From Sabulitectum sp964571965 (GTDB lineage: Bacteria; Fermentibacterota; Fermentibacteria; Fermentibacterales; JCC-6): a DNA stretch of 64,000 nucleotides. A model generated the notes under the pieces. It worked only from the letters and a program-made list of their open reading frames with translations. It ran no database searches and was not told the DNA's origin. Location of the stretch: assembly GCA_964571965.1 (NCBI GenBank), contig CAZNFQ010000001.1:32932-96931 (forward strand). The letters run 5' to 3'. This document shows positions 51,804-60,166 of the stretch, piece after piece. The position numbers were made by a program, and so were the translations under genes. Each line of letters starts with the position of its first letter. The first letter of the stretch is position 1.

Positions 51804-52852
51804 CTCCCTGCTGCATCCATGAGTTCCAGAAATTTCTCGTATACCGTTTCAGGTTCTATGCCCAGGGTGTTGTCCTGAAACTCATATAGTTTCTCGTTCT
51901 TCACATGCATGTGTATCGGAAGGTGCCATGCGGTCCATTTCCATGGATTGGTATTCGGTCCGAAAACAGTCAGCGTAGGGGTTCCAACAGCGGTTGCCAG
52001 ATGATGTATGCCTCCATTGTTCCCTATGTAGGCAGCAGCCTTCTCTATGAAAGCCCCTGCTTCGTTGAAGGTGGTTGCAGGGGCAACCAGCGGTTTTTCG
52101 TGCATGAGGGATTCCATGATCCTGATTTTCTCTTCCTCGCCGGGCCCCCATAAAAGAAGAGTCCTGTATCCTGCCTCCGCTGTTATCATATCGGCCACAG
52201 CGGAGAATCTTTCCAGGTCCCATTGTCGTCTTGCCACAGGTGTTACAGGTGAGAATACCACCGTTCTCTCTCCTTCGAGCCCATTGCTGAGGTACCATTC
52301 AGCGGCTTTTCTTCTGGAGGTTTCCCTGAGGTGTATGAATGTTTCTCCTCCGTCGTCATGGATGCCCAGGGGAGAAAGCATCCCGAATTTTGCCCTGGCT
52401 GAATAGATCTGATTGTTCTTCAGGGTTCTGTGGTTGTAAACCCAGTTGCAGCCCTTCAGCATGCTCCATTTCTTGGTTTTATGCCATCCAAGACGGAGTC
52501 CTGCACCGCTGAAAAGAACGATCTGTGAAGCTCCCGGCCCTCTGGCCTGATCGATTACAAGGTCATACTGCCTGCCATGGATCCGCCTCAGAAGGCGAAG
52601 CCGGGCAAGGAGGTAGCCGGCTGAATTTCTTTTTTTCCGTTCCATTATGACCAGTTCATCTATGTTCGGATTATCCTCGAGAACCTGGGAATAAGGCTTC
52701 TGTACCAGAAAGTCTATTCTGCTGCGGGGAAATTTCCTTCTCAGTGCAGGAAGATAAGCTGTGTTCAGAAGAACGTCTCCGAAAGGTTTGTACTGTATGA
52801 TCAGTATTTTCTTCACGGAAGCCAGTTTCCCTTCCGGTATCACACCTGTCAC
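51791..52852 (-). CDS. Glycosyltransferase family 9 (heptosyltransferase-like)
   Basis: 353 residues from GTG 52852, which forms a GTGA overlap with the upstream DUF6165 gene; a GTG at 52816, just before KKILIIQYKPFGDVLL, is an alternative start. GT9 signatures: IQYKPFGDVLLNTAYLPALR at the N-terminus, TPVARRQWDLERFSAVAD in the middle and YIGNNGGIHHLATAVGTPTLTVFGP at the donor site. This is a complete enzyme. In the same minus-strand pair as DUF6165, opposite the glycerophosphate genes. Likely adds a heptose-like sugar to an LPS or polymer core. Confidence 0.87.
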   Translation of the reverse strand: MTGVIPEGKLASVKKILIIQYKPFGDVLLNTAYLPALRRKFPRSRIDFLVQKPYSQVLEDNPNIDELVIMERKKRNSAGYLLARLRLLRRIHGRQYDLVIDQARGPGASQIVLFSGAGLRLGWHKTKKWSMLKGCNWVYNHRTLKNNQIYSARAKFGMLSPLGIHDDGGETFIHLRETSRRKAAEWYLSNGLEGERTVVFSPVTPVARRQWDLERFSAVADMITAEAGYRTLLLWGPGEEEKIRIMESLMHEKPLVAPATTFNEAGAFIEKAAAYIGNNGGIHHLATAVGTPTLTVFGPNTNPWKWTAWHLPIHMHVKNEKLYEFQDNTLGIEPETVYEKFLELMDAAGSYLK

Positions 52853-53241
52853 TGAAGGCGATCCTTTCCATACTCCGTGTATTCCTTTTCTTCCATTATC
52901 ATGGAATCGGTCTGCATGCTTATCTTTCTCTTCATGGCCGCACGTCTGTCGTTCTGCATGTATACTCCCCTGGCACAGCGGATGAACTCTTCTCCGAAAT
53001 CCCCTGCGGCTTCCAGTTTTCTTATCCGGTCTTCTATATCCCAGATGCGGAGATTAACCTCCTTCAGTTCAATGAACTCAGGTGATTCCGGGGTTATGCC
53101 CAGTTTCTCCATTTCTGCGATGAGGAGGTCATACTCGAGCTGAACGTTGTCTGTTTTCCGCCTGTCGGTGATCTTCTCGAGTTTAATGGAAAGTATTGTC
53201 ACCTTGTCAACTACTTCTCCAGTGGACACATCTATTTTCAT
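52849..53241 (-). CDS. DUF6165 family protein
   Basis: 130 residues from ATG 53241, with AGGGAG six bases before. The start MKIDVSTGEVVDKVTILSIKL and the charged helices that follow match DUF6165, small helical proteins of unknown function that often accompany LPS or polysaccharide genes. About half the chain is likely coiled-coil helix. It is first in a minus-strand pair with a GT9 gene and has its own promoter. It may be an accessory factor of the transferase. Confidence 0.75.
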   Translation of the reverse strand: MKIDVSTGEVVDKVTILSIKLEKITDRRKTDNVQLEYDLLIAEMEKLGITPESPEFIELKEVNLRIWDIEDRIRKLEAAGDFGEEFIRCARGVYMQNDRRAAMKRKISMQTDSMIMEEKEYTEYGKDRLQ

Positions 53242-53298
53242 TCAGTGCTCCCTGCTGTCTGCCCGGTCCATTGACTTGGAGTTATAATGTGAACAGAA

Positions 53299-53328
53299 AT
53301 AATACAGTAAGAAATATTCACCGTGCAA
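53299..53328 (-). promoter_or_regulatory. Sigma70-type promoter for DUF6165-GT9 pair (minus strand)
   Basis: On the minus strand, TTGCAC (53328-53323), an 18-base spacer and TATTAT (53304-53299); the start near 53292 leaves a leader of about 50 bases. A TATAAT at 53283-53288 on the plus strand could serve the divergent gene, but no good -35 box is at the right distance. Confidence 0.45.
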
Positions 53329-53341
53329 GAGCGAGGTTTCC

Positions 53342-54463
53342 TTGAGGATAGTTTTCCTTTTTTTCAACGGATTGCATCAGCTTTATCACACTGCGGGAAC
53401 CGCCATGGAGCTGGGTTGTCTTTCTTCAGAAGCAGAGGTTCTCTGCCTTTCCTGCAACCGGGAACACACCTCGGCCCTGGAACGGGTGAGAAGCCTCTTT
53501 CCCGGTACGAAGACCGTTATCAGGGAAATACCCCAGCCTTTCAGGTACAGGTTCCTGAACATCAAGGGAAAGATGTATCCCTCGGTTAACGCCATGGTGC
53601 GCAGATCGGGAAAGATCCTGAACCGTTCTGACGCAGTGGTTACAACATCCCACGGCACACCGGGATTGCTCAGGAAGTTCGGTATAGACAAACCCAGGAT
53701 CATTTATCAGTATCATGGCTGCGGCGACAGAAGGTACGGATTCGACCCCGGCTTCAAAAGAATGGATATGATGCTTCTTCCCGGCGAGTATCACAGAAAG
53801 CGGCTTCTTGATCAGGGCATAACAACCGGGATGCCAACCTGGACCGTGGGCTGGCCGAAGTTCGAAATAACAGGAAGAAGGACCCATGAACCCGTTTTCC
53901 CGAACACGAATCCTGTTGTTCTTTACAGCCCACACTGGGAGCCGGAACTGACTTCCTATTCGGATTTCTCACAGCCTGTGCTGGACTACTTCAGAAGGAA
54001 CAGGAGAATTAACCTTATATTCGCGCCTCATCTTCTTGTGAAACACTGGCGGGTTCACCACGGTTACAGGATGTACAGCAGCACAGGGCAGGATGATAAC
54101 ATCATAATCGACTACGGTAGCCGCAGAGCGGTGGACGGGTCATGGCTTCAGGCGGCAGACGTCTACCTGGGCGATGTGAGCAGCATGGTCTACGAATTCA
54201 TTGCCCTCAAGCCCAGACCCTGCATATTCCTCAACGCCCATGGAGTTCGATGGAGAGGAAACCCGGACTACAGATTCTGGGAGTACGGGCCGGTGGTGTC
54301 GGGAATGGAGGAACTGGCAGAACTTCTCGAAGCACTTCCCGCTTCGGACGACAGGTATCTCGAAGTTCAGAAAAAGAGGATACCGGAGTATTTCAGCATC
54401 ACCGGCGAGTCCAACACCAAACGTGCGGCAAAAGCAATTCTGGAATACATGGAGACATTGTGA
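53342..54463 (+). CDS. CDP-glycerol glycerophosphotransferase-like (TagF family), copy 2
   Basis: 373 residues from TTG 53342. It keeps TagF marks: an internal VVTTSHGTPGLLRKFG, VVLYSPHWEPELTSYS and VYLGDVSSMVYEFIALKPRPCIFL, where the nucleotide binds. It lacks a membrane anchor. Divergent from copy 1, so not a tandem duplicate. It ends in a GTGA overlap with the ATP-grasp gene. Probably transfers glycerol phosphate or a similar group to a glycan. Confidence 0.8.
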   Translation: MRIVFLFFNGLHQLYHTAGTAMELGCLSSEAEVLCLSCNREHTSALERVRSLFPGTKTVIREIPQPFRYRFLNIKGKMYPSVNAMVRRSGKILNRSDAVVTTSHGTPGLLRKFGIDKPRIIYQYHGCGDRRYGFDPGFKRMDMMLLPGEYHRKRLLDQGITTGMPTWTVGWPKFEITGRRTHEPVFPNTNPVVLYSPHWEPELTSYSDFSQPVLDYFRRNRRINLIFAPHLLVKHWRVHHGYRMYSSTGQDDNIIIDYGSRRAVDGSWLQAADVYLGDVSSMVYEFIALKPRPCIFLNAHGVRWRGNPDYRFWEYGPVVSGMEELAELLEALPASDDRYLEVQKKRIPEYFSITGESNTKRAAKAILEYMETL

Positions 54464-55455
54464 AACTTGGAATTCTCAAGAGCTTCTGCGGTGAGTACAG
54501 GTACTATGTAAAATCCTGCAGTGAGCTTGGACTGGATCATGAGGTAGTCGACATCATTGCCCCGGACTGGATGGAAAGAATCAACCGGAGCAACTGTGAC
54601 GGATTTCTGTGCAGACCTCCTTCCAAAGTGCAGGAACGCAAAACGATGTTCGACGAAAGACTGATGGTGCTGAACAGGTTCATGAAGAAGGAGATCTATC
54701 CGTCCCTGGATGAAATGCTTATCTATGAGAACAAGAGACTGGCCCATTACTGGCTTGGTGTTAACGGATTTCCCGCACCGGAAACATATGTTTTCTACAG
54801 GAAGAGGGATCTGAAGGTATTCCTTGACGGTTATGATTCCTATCCTCTGGTCTACAAATCCAATATAGGAGCCAAGGCCACCGGCGTAAGAATACTTCGG
54901 TCCAGGAAACAGGTGGAAAAACTGGGAAGGAAGATATTCGGCATTTTCAAAACACCCTCCCTCGCCAGGGGCTACACACCGGTAAAATCCGGTAAACTGC
55001 TGAAGGTTCCCGCAACGGGACTGCGCGAGAGACATACCATGCTGCTTCAGAAATATGAGAACATCAAGTGGGAGTGGCGCATGGTAAAAATCGGAGAATC
55101 CTACTTCGGGCATAAAAAGCTTCTGGATCCCGGCGGTCTTGCAAGCGGTTCGAAACTCAAGGGATGGGGAGCCCCCCCCGAGGAGCTTCTCGAACTTACC
55201 AGGAACATCTGCGAAAGTGGAAACTTCCGGTCCATGGCGGTGGACATTTTCGAAACCGTTGACGGAAGGTATCTCGTGAACGAACTCCAGTCCATATTCG
55301 GCCAGTCCACGGAACATCTGCTCATGGTGGATAACGTTCCGGGAAGGTATCTGGAAAAGGGGAAGTCCTTCCAGTTTCAGCCGGGAGACTTCGCCCGTCA
55401 CAACAGTTTCATGCTCAGAGTGAAACACTTCGTGGAGCTGCTGGAAAAACAATGA
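54460..55455 (+). CDS. ATP-grasp protein in a glycerophosphate cluster
   Basis: 331 residues from GTG 54460 (GTGA overlap); longer in-frame codons reach back into the preceding gene and are rejected. A central ATP-grasp fold is suggested by PLVYKSNIGAKATGVRIL (ATP-binding Lys and Gly loop), WEWRMVKIGESYFG and MAVDIFETVDGRYLVNELQSIFG, the metal-binding Asp/Glu/Asn end. Such enzymes join a carboxylate to an amine or thiol with ATP. It lies between two TagF-like genes with 4-nt overlaps on both sides, so it may attach an amino acid or modify the polymer. Substrates are unknown. Confidence 0.75.
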   Translation: MKLGILKSFCGEYRYYVKSCSELGLDHEVVDIIAPDWMERINRSNCDGFLCRPPSKVQERKTMFDERLMVLNRFMKKEIYPSLDEMLIYENKRLAHYWLGVNGFPAPETYVFYRKRDLKVFLDGYDSYPLVYKSNIGAKATGVRILRSRKQVEKLGRKIFGIFKTPSLARGYTPVKSGKLLKVPATGLRERHTMLLQKYENIKWEWRMVKIGESYFGHKKLLDPGGLASGSKLKGWGAPPEELLELTRNICESGNFRSMAVDIFETVDGRYLVNELQSIFGQSTEHLLMVDNVPGRYLEKGKSFQFQPGDFARHNSFMLRVKHFVELLEKQ

Positions 55456-56537
55456 AGAAAATACTCTTCGATCTGAAGAAGGAATACTATCTGAACTCTT
55501 TGCTTCCCCTTTACCGGGCCATGTCCATGGACAGCCGCTATGATCTCTGGATAAGGTCGGGAACCGACAGTCATCGCTTTCTGGGAGTTATTCCCGTATC
55601 CAACAGGAAAAGGATAGAAAGGAATCTGGTCAGAGAGGGCTTCAAGGTTACGGATGATACAAGGGGATTCCACGGCGTAGTCTGTGGTGATGCCCTGAAG
55701 AATCCTGAAAGGTACGACCGGGTTCCGCTTTTCCATCTGGATCATGGTGTGGGTATAAAAACACTGCGGATAAGGAACATCGTTAAGCAGAGGAACAGGC
55801 GGTACCATGTTTTCCTCGAGGGAAACTACTGGTTCGACTATGTAAAAAGCCTTGGCTGGGAAAACAGAGCAGACTTCCACATAACCGGTCTCCCCAAACT
55901 GGATCCCTTCTTCAGGAAGGATTCGTTCAGCACAGAGGAGATACAGAACAGGCTCGGACTCGACCCGGGGAAGAAAACCGTGCTCTTCGCTCCTTCCTAC
56001 AAGCCCAGCTGCATTGGTGCCATAGGGGAAACTATCCTTGATCTGATTTCCGAGTACAATCTCATTGTCAAACTTCATCCCTACTCATGGGGGGGCAAGT
56101 ACGCTCCGCACTCCCAGCACCGTCTTTACCAGAAACTTGCGGAGAGGAACAGAGGTTTCTGCCTTGTTCACAGGAATGATTTCGATGTGTACCCGTACCT
56201 CTTTGTTTCCGATACCCTTGTAAGCGACACATCAAGCGTTATAAACGAGTTTCTGGCACTGGGCAGGCATGGCGTCATCTATCAGCTTCCCTACGAAAAC
56301 CTGAATCATTCCGACGGCATGCCGGTTCTTTCCATAGATCCGGCAGAATGGCTTAAAGGGGCATTTCCCCACATAACCGAACCGCATCAGCTGAAAACCG
56401 CAGTTAAAACTGCCCTAAACCCGGATCAGAAGATGAGGGAGAAGCTTCAGGACTACAGGAATTACTTTTTTACCGGTCTTGACGGCAAGGCCTCTGAAAG
56501 GGTGAAAAAAGTCATCGATTCGGTTCTGGGCCTCTGA
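55452..56537 (+). CDS. CDP-glycerol glycerophosphotransferase-like (TagF family), copy 3
   Basis: 361 residues from ATG 55452. TagF-type core: TVLFAPSYKPSCIGAIG, LIVKLHPYSW and LVSDTSSVINEFLALGRHGVIY. The residues that bind the CDP-glycerol phosphates (His in KLHP, Ser/Thr in SDTSS, Glu in NEF) are present. It is the last of the run and overlaps the convergent acyltransferase by 26 bases. Three members of the family in 6 kb suggest three linkages or stages of one polymer. Confidence 0.83.
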   Translation: MKKILFDLKKEYYLNSLLPLYRAMSMDSRYDLWIRSGTDSHRFLGVIPVSNRKRIERNLVREGFKVTDDTRGFHGVVCGDALKNPERYDRVPLFHLDHGVGIKTLRIRNIVKQRNRRYHVFLEGNYWFDYVKSLGWENRADFHITGLPKLDPFFRKDSFSTEEIQNRLGLDPGKKTVLFAPSYKPSCIGAIGETILDLISEYNLIVKLHPYSWGGKYAPHSQHRLYQKLAERNRGFCLVHRNDFDVYPYLFVSDTLVSDTSSVINEFLALGRHGVIYQLPYENLNHSDGMPVLSIDPAEWLKGAFPHITEPHQLKTAVKTALNPDQKMREKLQDYRNYFFTGLDGKASERVKKVIDSVLGL

Positions 56538-57420
56538 GGACTGAAGCCTTCCATCTTCTGTGAAACCATACCCACTGTTCCGGAGCGCCCTTTATCCACT
56601 GGCCTATCCGCTGATTCAGCAGGATCAGTATATCTTCATGGGAATCATTCTCCGAGAAGTAGAGGGGTTTCTCTATCTCAAGGATGTAGCTGGAATCCTT
56701 TTGCCGAACTATATGCAGGGGAACCACTGGAACACCGAGCCTCCTTGCAAGCATGGAAGGGGCAACGGGGGTTCTGGCGGGAAAGCCCAGAAAATCCACT
56801 GTCTCGCTCTGTACCCTGGAGGTGTCCTGATCTATCAGTATTCCCACGGCGGTATTGCTTCTGAAGAGCCTTACGATAGGTCCGACGCCTCTGTCTCTGT
56901 CCACCACGTGTATACCCGGGGCAGCCCTGAGTTTCTCCAGTACCTCCGATGCCCCTGAATGGGTCAGTGAACGGCCCACCACTCCGGTTTCGAAACCCTG
57001 AAGCTTGACGGCCCTTGGAATAAGCTCCCAGGCACTGAAATGAGCGGTAACCGCTATGGCGCCCTTACCATGGCTGAGCGCTTCAGCCATGTTTGCGGCA
57101 CCCTGCACCTTCACCTTATGCTGAAAAGCCCTGTCACTTCGCCTGGAGTAATGAAAAAAGTCAAAGTAACTGGTTAGTAACGATGCATATATGGCCGCAG
57201 TACCTGCCTTCAGTCCATTTTCGGCCATTACCGTCCGCCTGTGTTCATTTATAACCTTGCCGGCGGATAGGGGAAAAAGGGAAAGGATGAATCCAATGAA
57301 CCGTGCATTGAGCCTCAAAAGTGCGGATGGAGTACAGACACAGCAGAAAATCACGATCCTCACCGCAGGGGCGATAAGCAGGTGTCTGATCCGTCTCAGT
57401 GGTTTATTCTTTCTTTTCAT
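56512..57420 (-). CDS. Lipid A-type (LpxL/HtrB) acyltransferase
   Basis: About 302 residues from ATG 57420; in-frame codons farther upstream lie before or inside the apparent promoter. One N-terminal helix is followed by the acyltransferase domain: the VTAHFSAWELIPRAVKLQGF catalytic stretch (H-x4-D/E form: HFSAWE), IDQDTSRVQS and VPLHIVRQKD. Such enzymes acylate lipid A or phosphatidyl-mannosides at the inner membrane. With the GT9 and MsbA-like genes this supports an outer membrane with LPS. Exact acceptor is uncertain. Confidence 0.83.
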   Translation of the reverse strand: MKRKNKPLRRIRHLLIAPAVRIVIFCCVCTPSALLRLNARFIGFILSLFPLSAGKVINEHRRTVMAENGLKAGTAAIYASLLTSYFDFFHYSRRSDRAFQHKVKVQGAANMAEALSHGKGAIAVTAHFSAWELIPRAVKLQGFETGVVGRSLTHSGASEVLEKLRAAPGIHVVDRDRGVGPIVRLFRSNTAVGILIDQDTSRVQSETVDFLGFPARTPVAPSMLARRLGVPVVPLHIVRQKDSSYILEIEKPLYFSENDSHEDILILLNQRIGQWIKGAPEQWVWFHRRWKASVLRGPEPNR

Positions 57421-57429
57421 GGCTGCTGG

Positions 57430-57459
57430 AGAATACCTCCGGGAAGACTGAGCTGTCAA
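57430..57459 (-). promoter_or_regulatory. Sigma70-type promoter for the LpxL-like gene (minus strand)
   Basis: On the minus strand, TTGACA (57459-57454), an 18-base spacer and TATTCT (57435-57430). The predicted start near 57423 is only about three bases before the ATG at 57420, so the message would be nearly leaderless. Confidence 0.45.
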
Positions 57460-57507
57460 GAAACCCATTATATTAGCTTTTCCACAGGCAACGGGAGGAA
57501 TCTGGAA

Positions 57508-60159
57508 TTGCACAGGAAGCTGATACTCTTCGACACGCTGGGCATCCTATACAGGGGACACTACGCAATGATAAAGAGGCCCCTGAAGGGGAAAGACGGC
57601 ACTGTTACAAGCGGCCTCAGTCACCTGCTTTCGGAACTTGCGCGTGCAATTGCCGATAACCCCGGTTCAGTTATAGCCGCAATCGGAGACGCGCCCGGTC
57701 CCACCTTCAGATCGGATATATTCCCGGAATACAAGGCTAACCGGCCTGAAACCCCCGAAGATCTCAGAGAACAGACAAGACTGGCCAGGGAGATAATACC
57801 CCTGATGGGTATTCCATTCATTGAAAGAGAAGGCCTTGAAGCTGATGATCTCATTGCTTCACTGGCCAGATCTTCAAGCCTTCCAGTGCTTGTGGTATCT
57901 CCTGACAAGGATCTTCTGCAATTGGTTTCAGAGGGGATATCTGTCCTTCGCCCGGGAAGATACGGTGGGTCATCCACACTTGTTGAAGCAGGTGGGGTCA
58001 AAGACATAATGGGTGTCCCCGCGGGAAAAGTGGCTGACCTTCTGGCTCTGACGGGGGATTCTTCCGATAATATTCCAGGCGCAAAGGGCATAGGCCCGAA
58101 GGGTGCCGTAAAGCTTCTTGATGATTTCGATTCCGTGGAAGACATATACCGCAACCTTGACTCCGTTTCCCCGGAATCCCTTCGCAGGAAGCTTGCTGAT
58201 TCTGAAGATGCCGTCAGACTCAGCCTTGAACTCACACGCCTGGACAGACCCCTTCCATCAGATGTTTCCTTCAATGACATCGTAATGAGTGAACCTGACC
58301 GCAATTCTCTTCTTCCAATACTGGACAGGCTCTCATTGTCCAAAGTTGCTGATTTCGCAGGTGTGGACCTGCAGCAGACCGATGCCGCCCCCGGGGAAAC
58401 GGAATACATCTGTAAAACAAACATCGTCGACTGTCCGGAAAACTTCCTGATACCCGGAGAAGGCCCGGTGAGCATAGACACTGAGACAACCTCCAGGAAC
58501 CCTTCAGAGGCGGAACTCATAGGGTTCTCGGTTACTTCCAGAGAAGATGAGAGCTGGTATGTTGATTACAGGAACTCAACCCGCAAAAGGGAATTTCTCC
58601 GTCTGCTGGGGAACATGGCGGTGGAGAGGGGATACCTGGCCCAGAACGCCAAGTACGACGCACGGGTGCTAGCCGGCTGCGGAGTTACCCTTCCGGTTCC
58701 CGCGGGAGATCCATATCTTGCAGACTACCTTCTTCGCCCTGAAGCAAGGGAGCATTCCCTGAAAAAGCTCGTACCACTCTGGCTGCGAAAGACCATGGAC
58801 ACCTTCGAAGAGGTTTCCGGGGGTACGGGCACACTTGAAAATGTCCCTCTGGAACAAGTCGCCAGATACTGCTGCACGGATTCCGCCTCCACCCTTGCCC
58901 TTTCCAGAAGGCTCCAGAGGGAAATGGAGTCAGATCCCGGGCTTAAAGACGTCTATCATCGGGTGGAACTTCCCCTTTCAGCGATTCTTGCGCAGATGGA
59001 GATAACCGGCATCCGACTTGACAGGGAAGCCCTGCGCCAGGAGGGCGACAGCATAAACCGCGAGATTTTCCGTCTCATGGAGCTTGCAGCCGAGCAGACA
59101 GGCAGATCCATAAATCTCGCCAGCCCATCACAGGTTGCCTCCGTTCTTTTCGATACCCTGGGCCTGGATCCCGTAAGGAAAACCAGCAAAGGAGCAAGAT
59201 CAACCGGTATTACAGTGCTGGAAGCACTCAGGGGAAAACACCCCTTCGTGGAAACCCTGATCGGATTCCGTGAACTGGCAAAGCTTCAGAACACTTATGT
59301 CCAGAAGCTTCCGGGGTATGTGAACACGAAAACTGGTCTGATCCACACCAGCTTCAACCAGGCTGTAACCGCCACCGGAAGACTCAGCTCTTCGAACCCG
59401 AACATGCAGAACATTCCAATACGAACCGAACGCGGCAGGGCAATCAGAAGGTGCTTCAAACCCCCTGAAGACGGGCACATGTTCGTAACGGCCGATTACT
59501 CCCAGATAGAGCTGCGGCTTCTTGCCCATTTTGCAGGGGATGGTGTGTTGAGGCAGGCATATCGTGAAAAGGCAGATATACACAGCAGAACCGCAATGGC
59601 AGTTTTCGGCGATGCCCTGCCGGAACATCGAAGGAAAGCCAAGGAAGTTAACTTCTCCATAATCTATGGAATAAGCTCCTACGGACTCTCGCAAAGGCTT
59701 TCCATTTCACGGGGAGAAGCATCTGACATAATATCCCGCTATTACGAAACCTACCCCGAGGTAAGGGAGTTCTATGAAAAAACCGTCTCCCAGGCGGAAA
59801 AAAGCGGAGAGGTCAGGACCGTTCTCGGCAGAAAGAGGTCCTTTGCGGAGATGTCAGGGGCCAGGGGGAACGGTCGTAAACAGATGGAGCGTGCGGCGGT
59901 CAACTCCCGTGTTCAGGGTTCTGCCGCAGACATTATAAAACTTGCGATGATACGAGTGTCCGACACACTTAAAAGGGAACTTCCAGGGGCTTCACTGGTA
60001 CTGCAGGTACACGATGAGCTCGTTCTCACCTGTCCCGGGGATCAGGCAGAGAAAGCAGCTGAAATTCTGAAAGGGGAGATGGAATCGGCCATAGAGCTTC
60101 AGGTACCCCTCACCGTGGAAACGGGCACAGGGGAGAACTGGCTCGCAGCCGGCCATTAG
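57508..60159 (+). CDS. polA: DNA polymerase I
   Basis: 883 residues from TTG 57508, with GGGAGGAA seven bases upstream. The 5'-nuclease domain has ILYRGHYAM, AIGDAPGPTFRS, GLEADDLIA and DKDLLQL. The 3'-5' exonuclease keeps its catalytic set: IDTETTS, NAKYDARVL and the Y-x3-D motif (RYCCTDSAS), so proofreading should work. The polymerase has ADYSQIELRLLAHF, the O-helix RRKAKEVNFSIIYG and QVHDELVLTCP. Divergent from the LpxL-like gene. It ends seven bases before the sulfatase-like gene. Confidence 0.97.
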   Translation: MHRKLILFDTLGILYRGHYAMIKRPLKGKDGTVTSGLSHLLSELARAIADNPGSVIAAIGDAPGPTFRSDIFPEYKANRPETPEDLREQTRLAREIIPLMGIPFIEREGLEADDLIASLARSSSLPVLVVSPDKDLLQLVSEGISVLRPGRYGGSSTLVEAGGVKDIMGVPAGKVADLLALTGDSSDNIPGAKGIGPKGAVKLLDDFDSVEDIYRNLDSVSPESLRRKLADSEDAVRLSLELTRLDRPLPSDVSFNDIVMSEPDRNSLLPILDRLSLSKVADFAGVDLQQTDAAPGETEYICKTNIVDCPENFLIPGEGPVSIDTETTSRNPSEAELIGFSVTSREDESWYVDYRNSTRKREFLRLLGNMAVERGYLAQNAKYDARVLAGCGVTLPVPAGDPYLADYLLRPEAREHSLKKLVPLWLRKTMDTFEEVSGGTGTLENVPLEQVARYCCTDSASTLALSRRLQREMESDPGLKDVYHRVELPLSAILAQMEITGIRLDREALRQEGDSINREIFRLMELAAEQTGRSINLASPSQVASVLFDTLGLDPVRKTSKGARSTGITVLEALRGKHPFVETLIGFRELAKLQNTYVQKLPGYVNTKTGLIHTSFNQAVTATGRLSSSNPNMQNIPIRTERGRAIRRCFKPPEDGHMFVTADYSQIELRLLAHFAGDGVLRQAYREKADIHSRTAMAVFGDALPEHRRKAKEVNFSIIYGISSYGLSQRLSISRGEASDIISRYYETYPEVREFYEKTVSQAEKSGEVRTVLGRKRSFAEMSGARGNGRKQMERAAVNSRVQGSAADIIKLAMIRVSDTLKRELPGASLVLQVHDELVLTCPGDQAEKAAEILKGEMESAIELQVPLTVETGTGENWLAAGH

Positions 60160-60166
60160 TATAAGA

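Noticed and set aside
54142..54459. Longer start for the ATP-grasp gene
   Set aside because: The added residues are in a frame inside the TagF-like gene and are of low-complexity, Arg-rich type. GTG 54460 sits at the GTGA junction.
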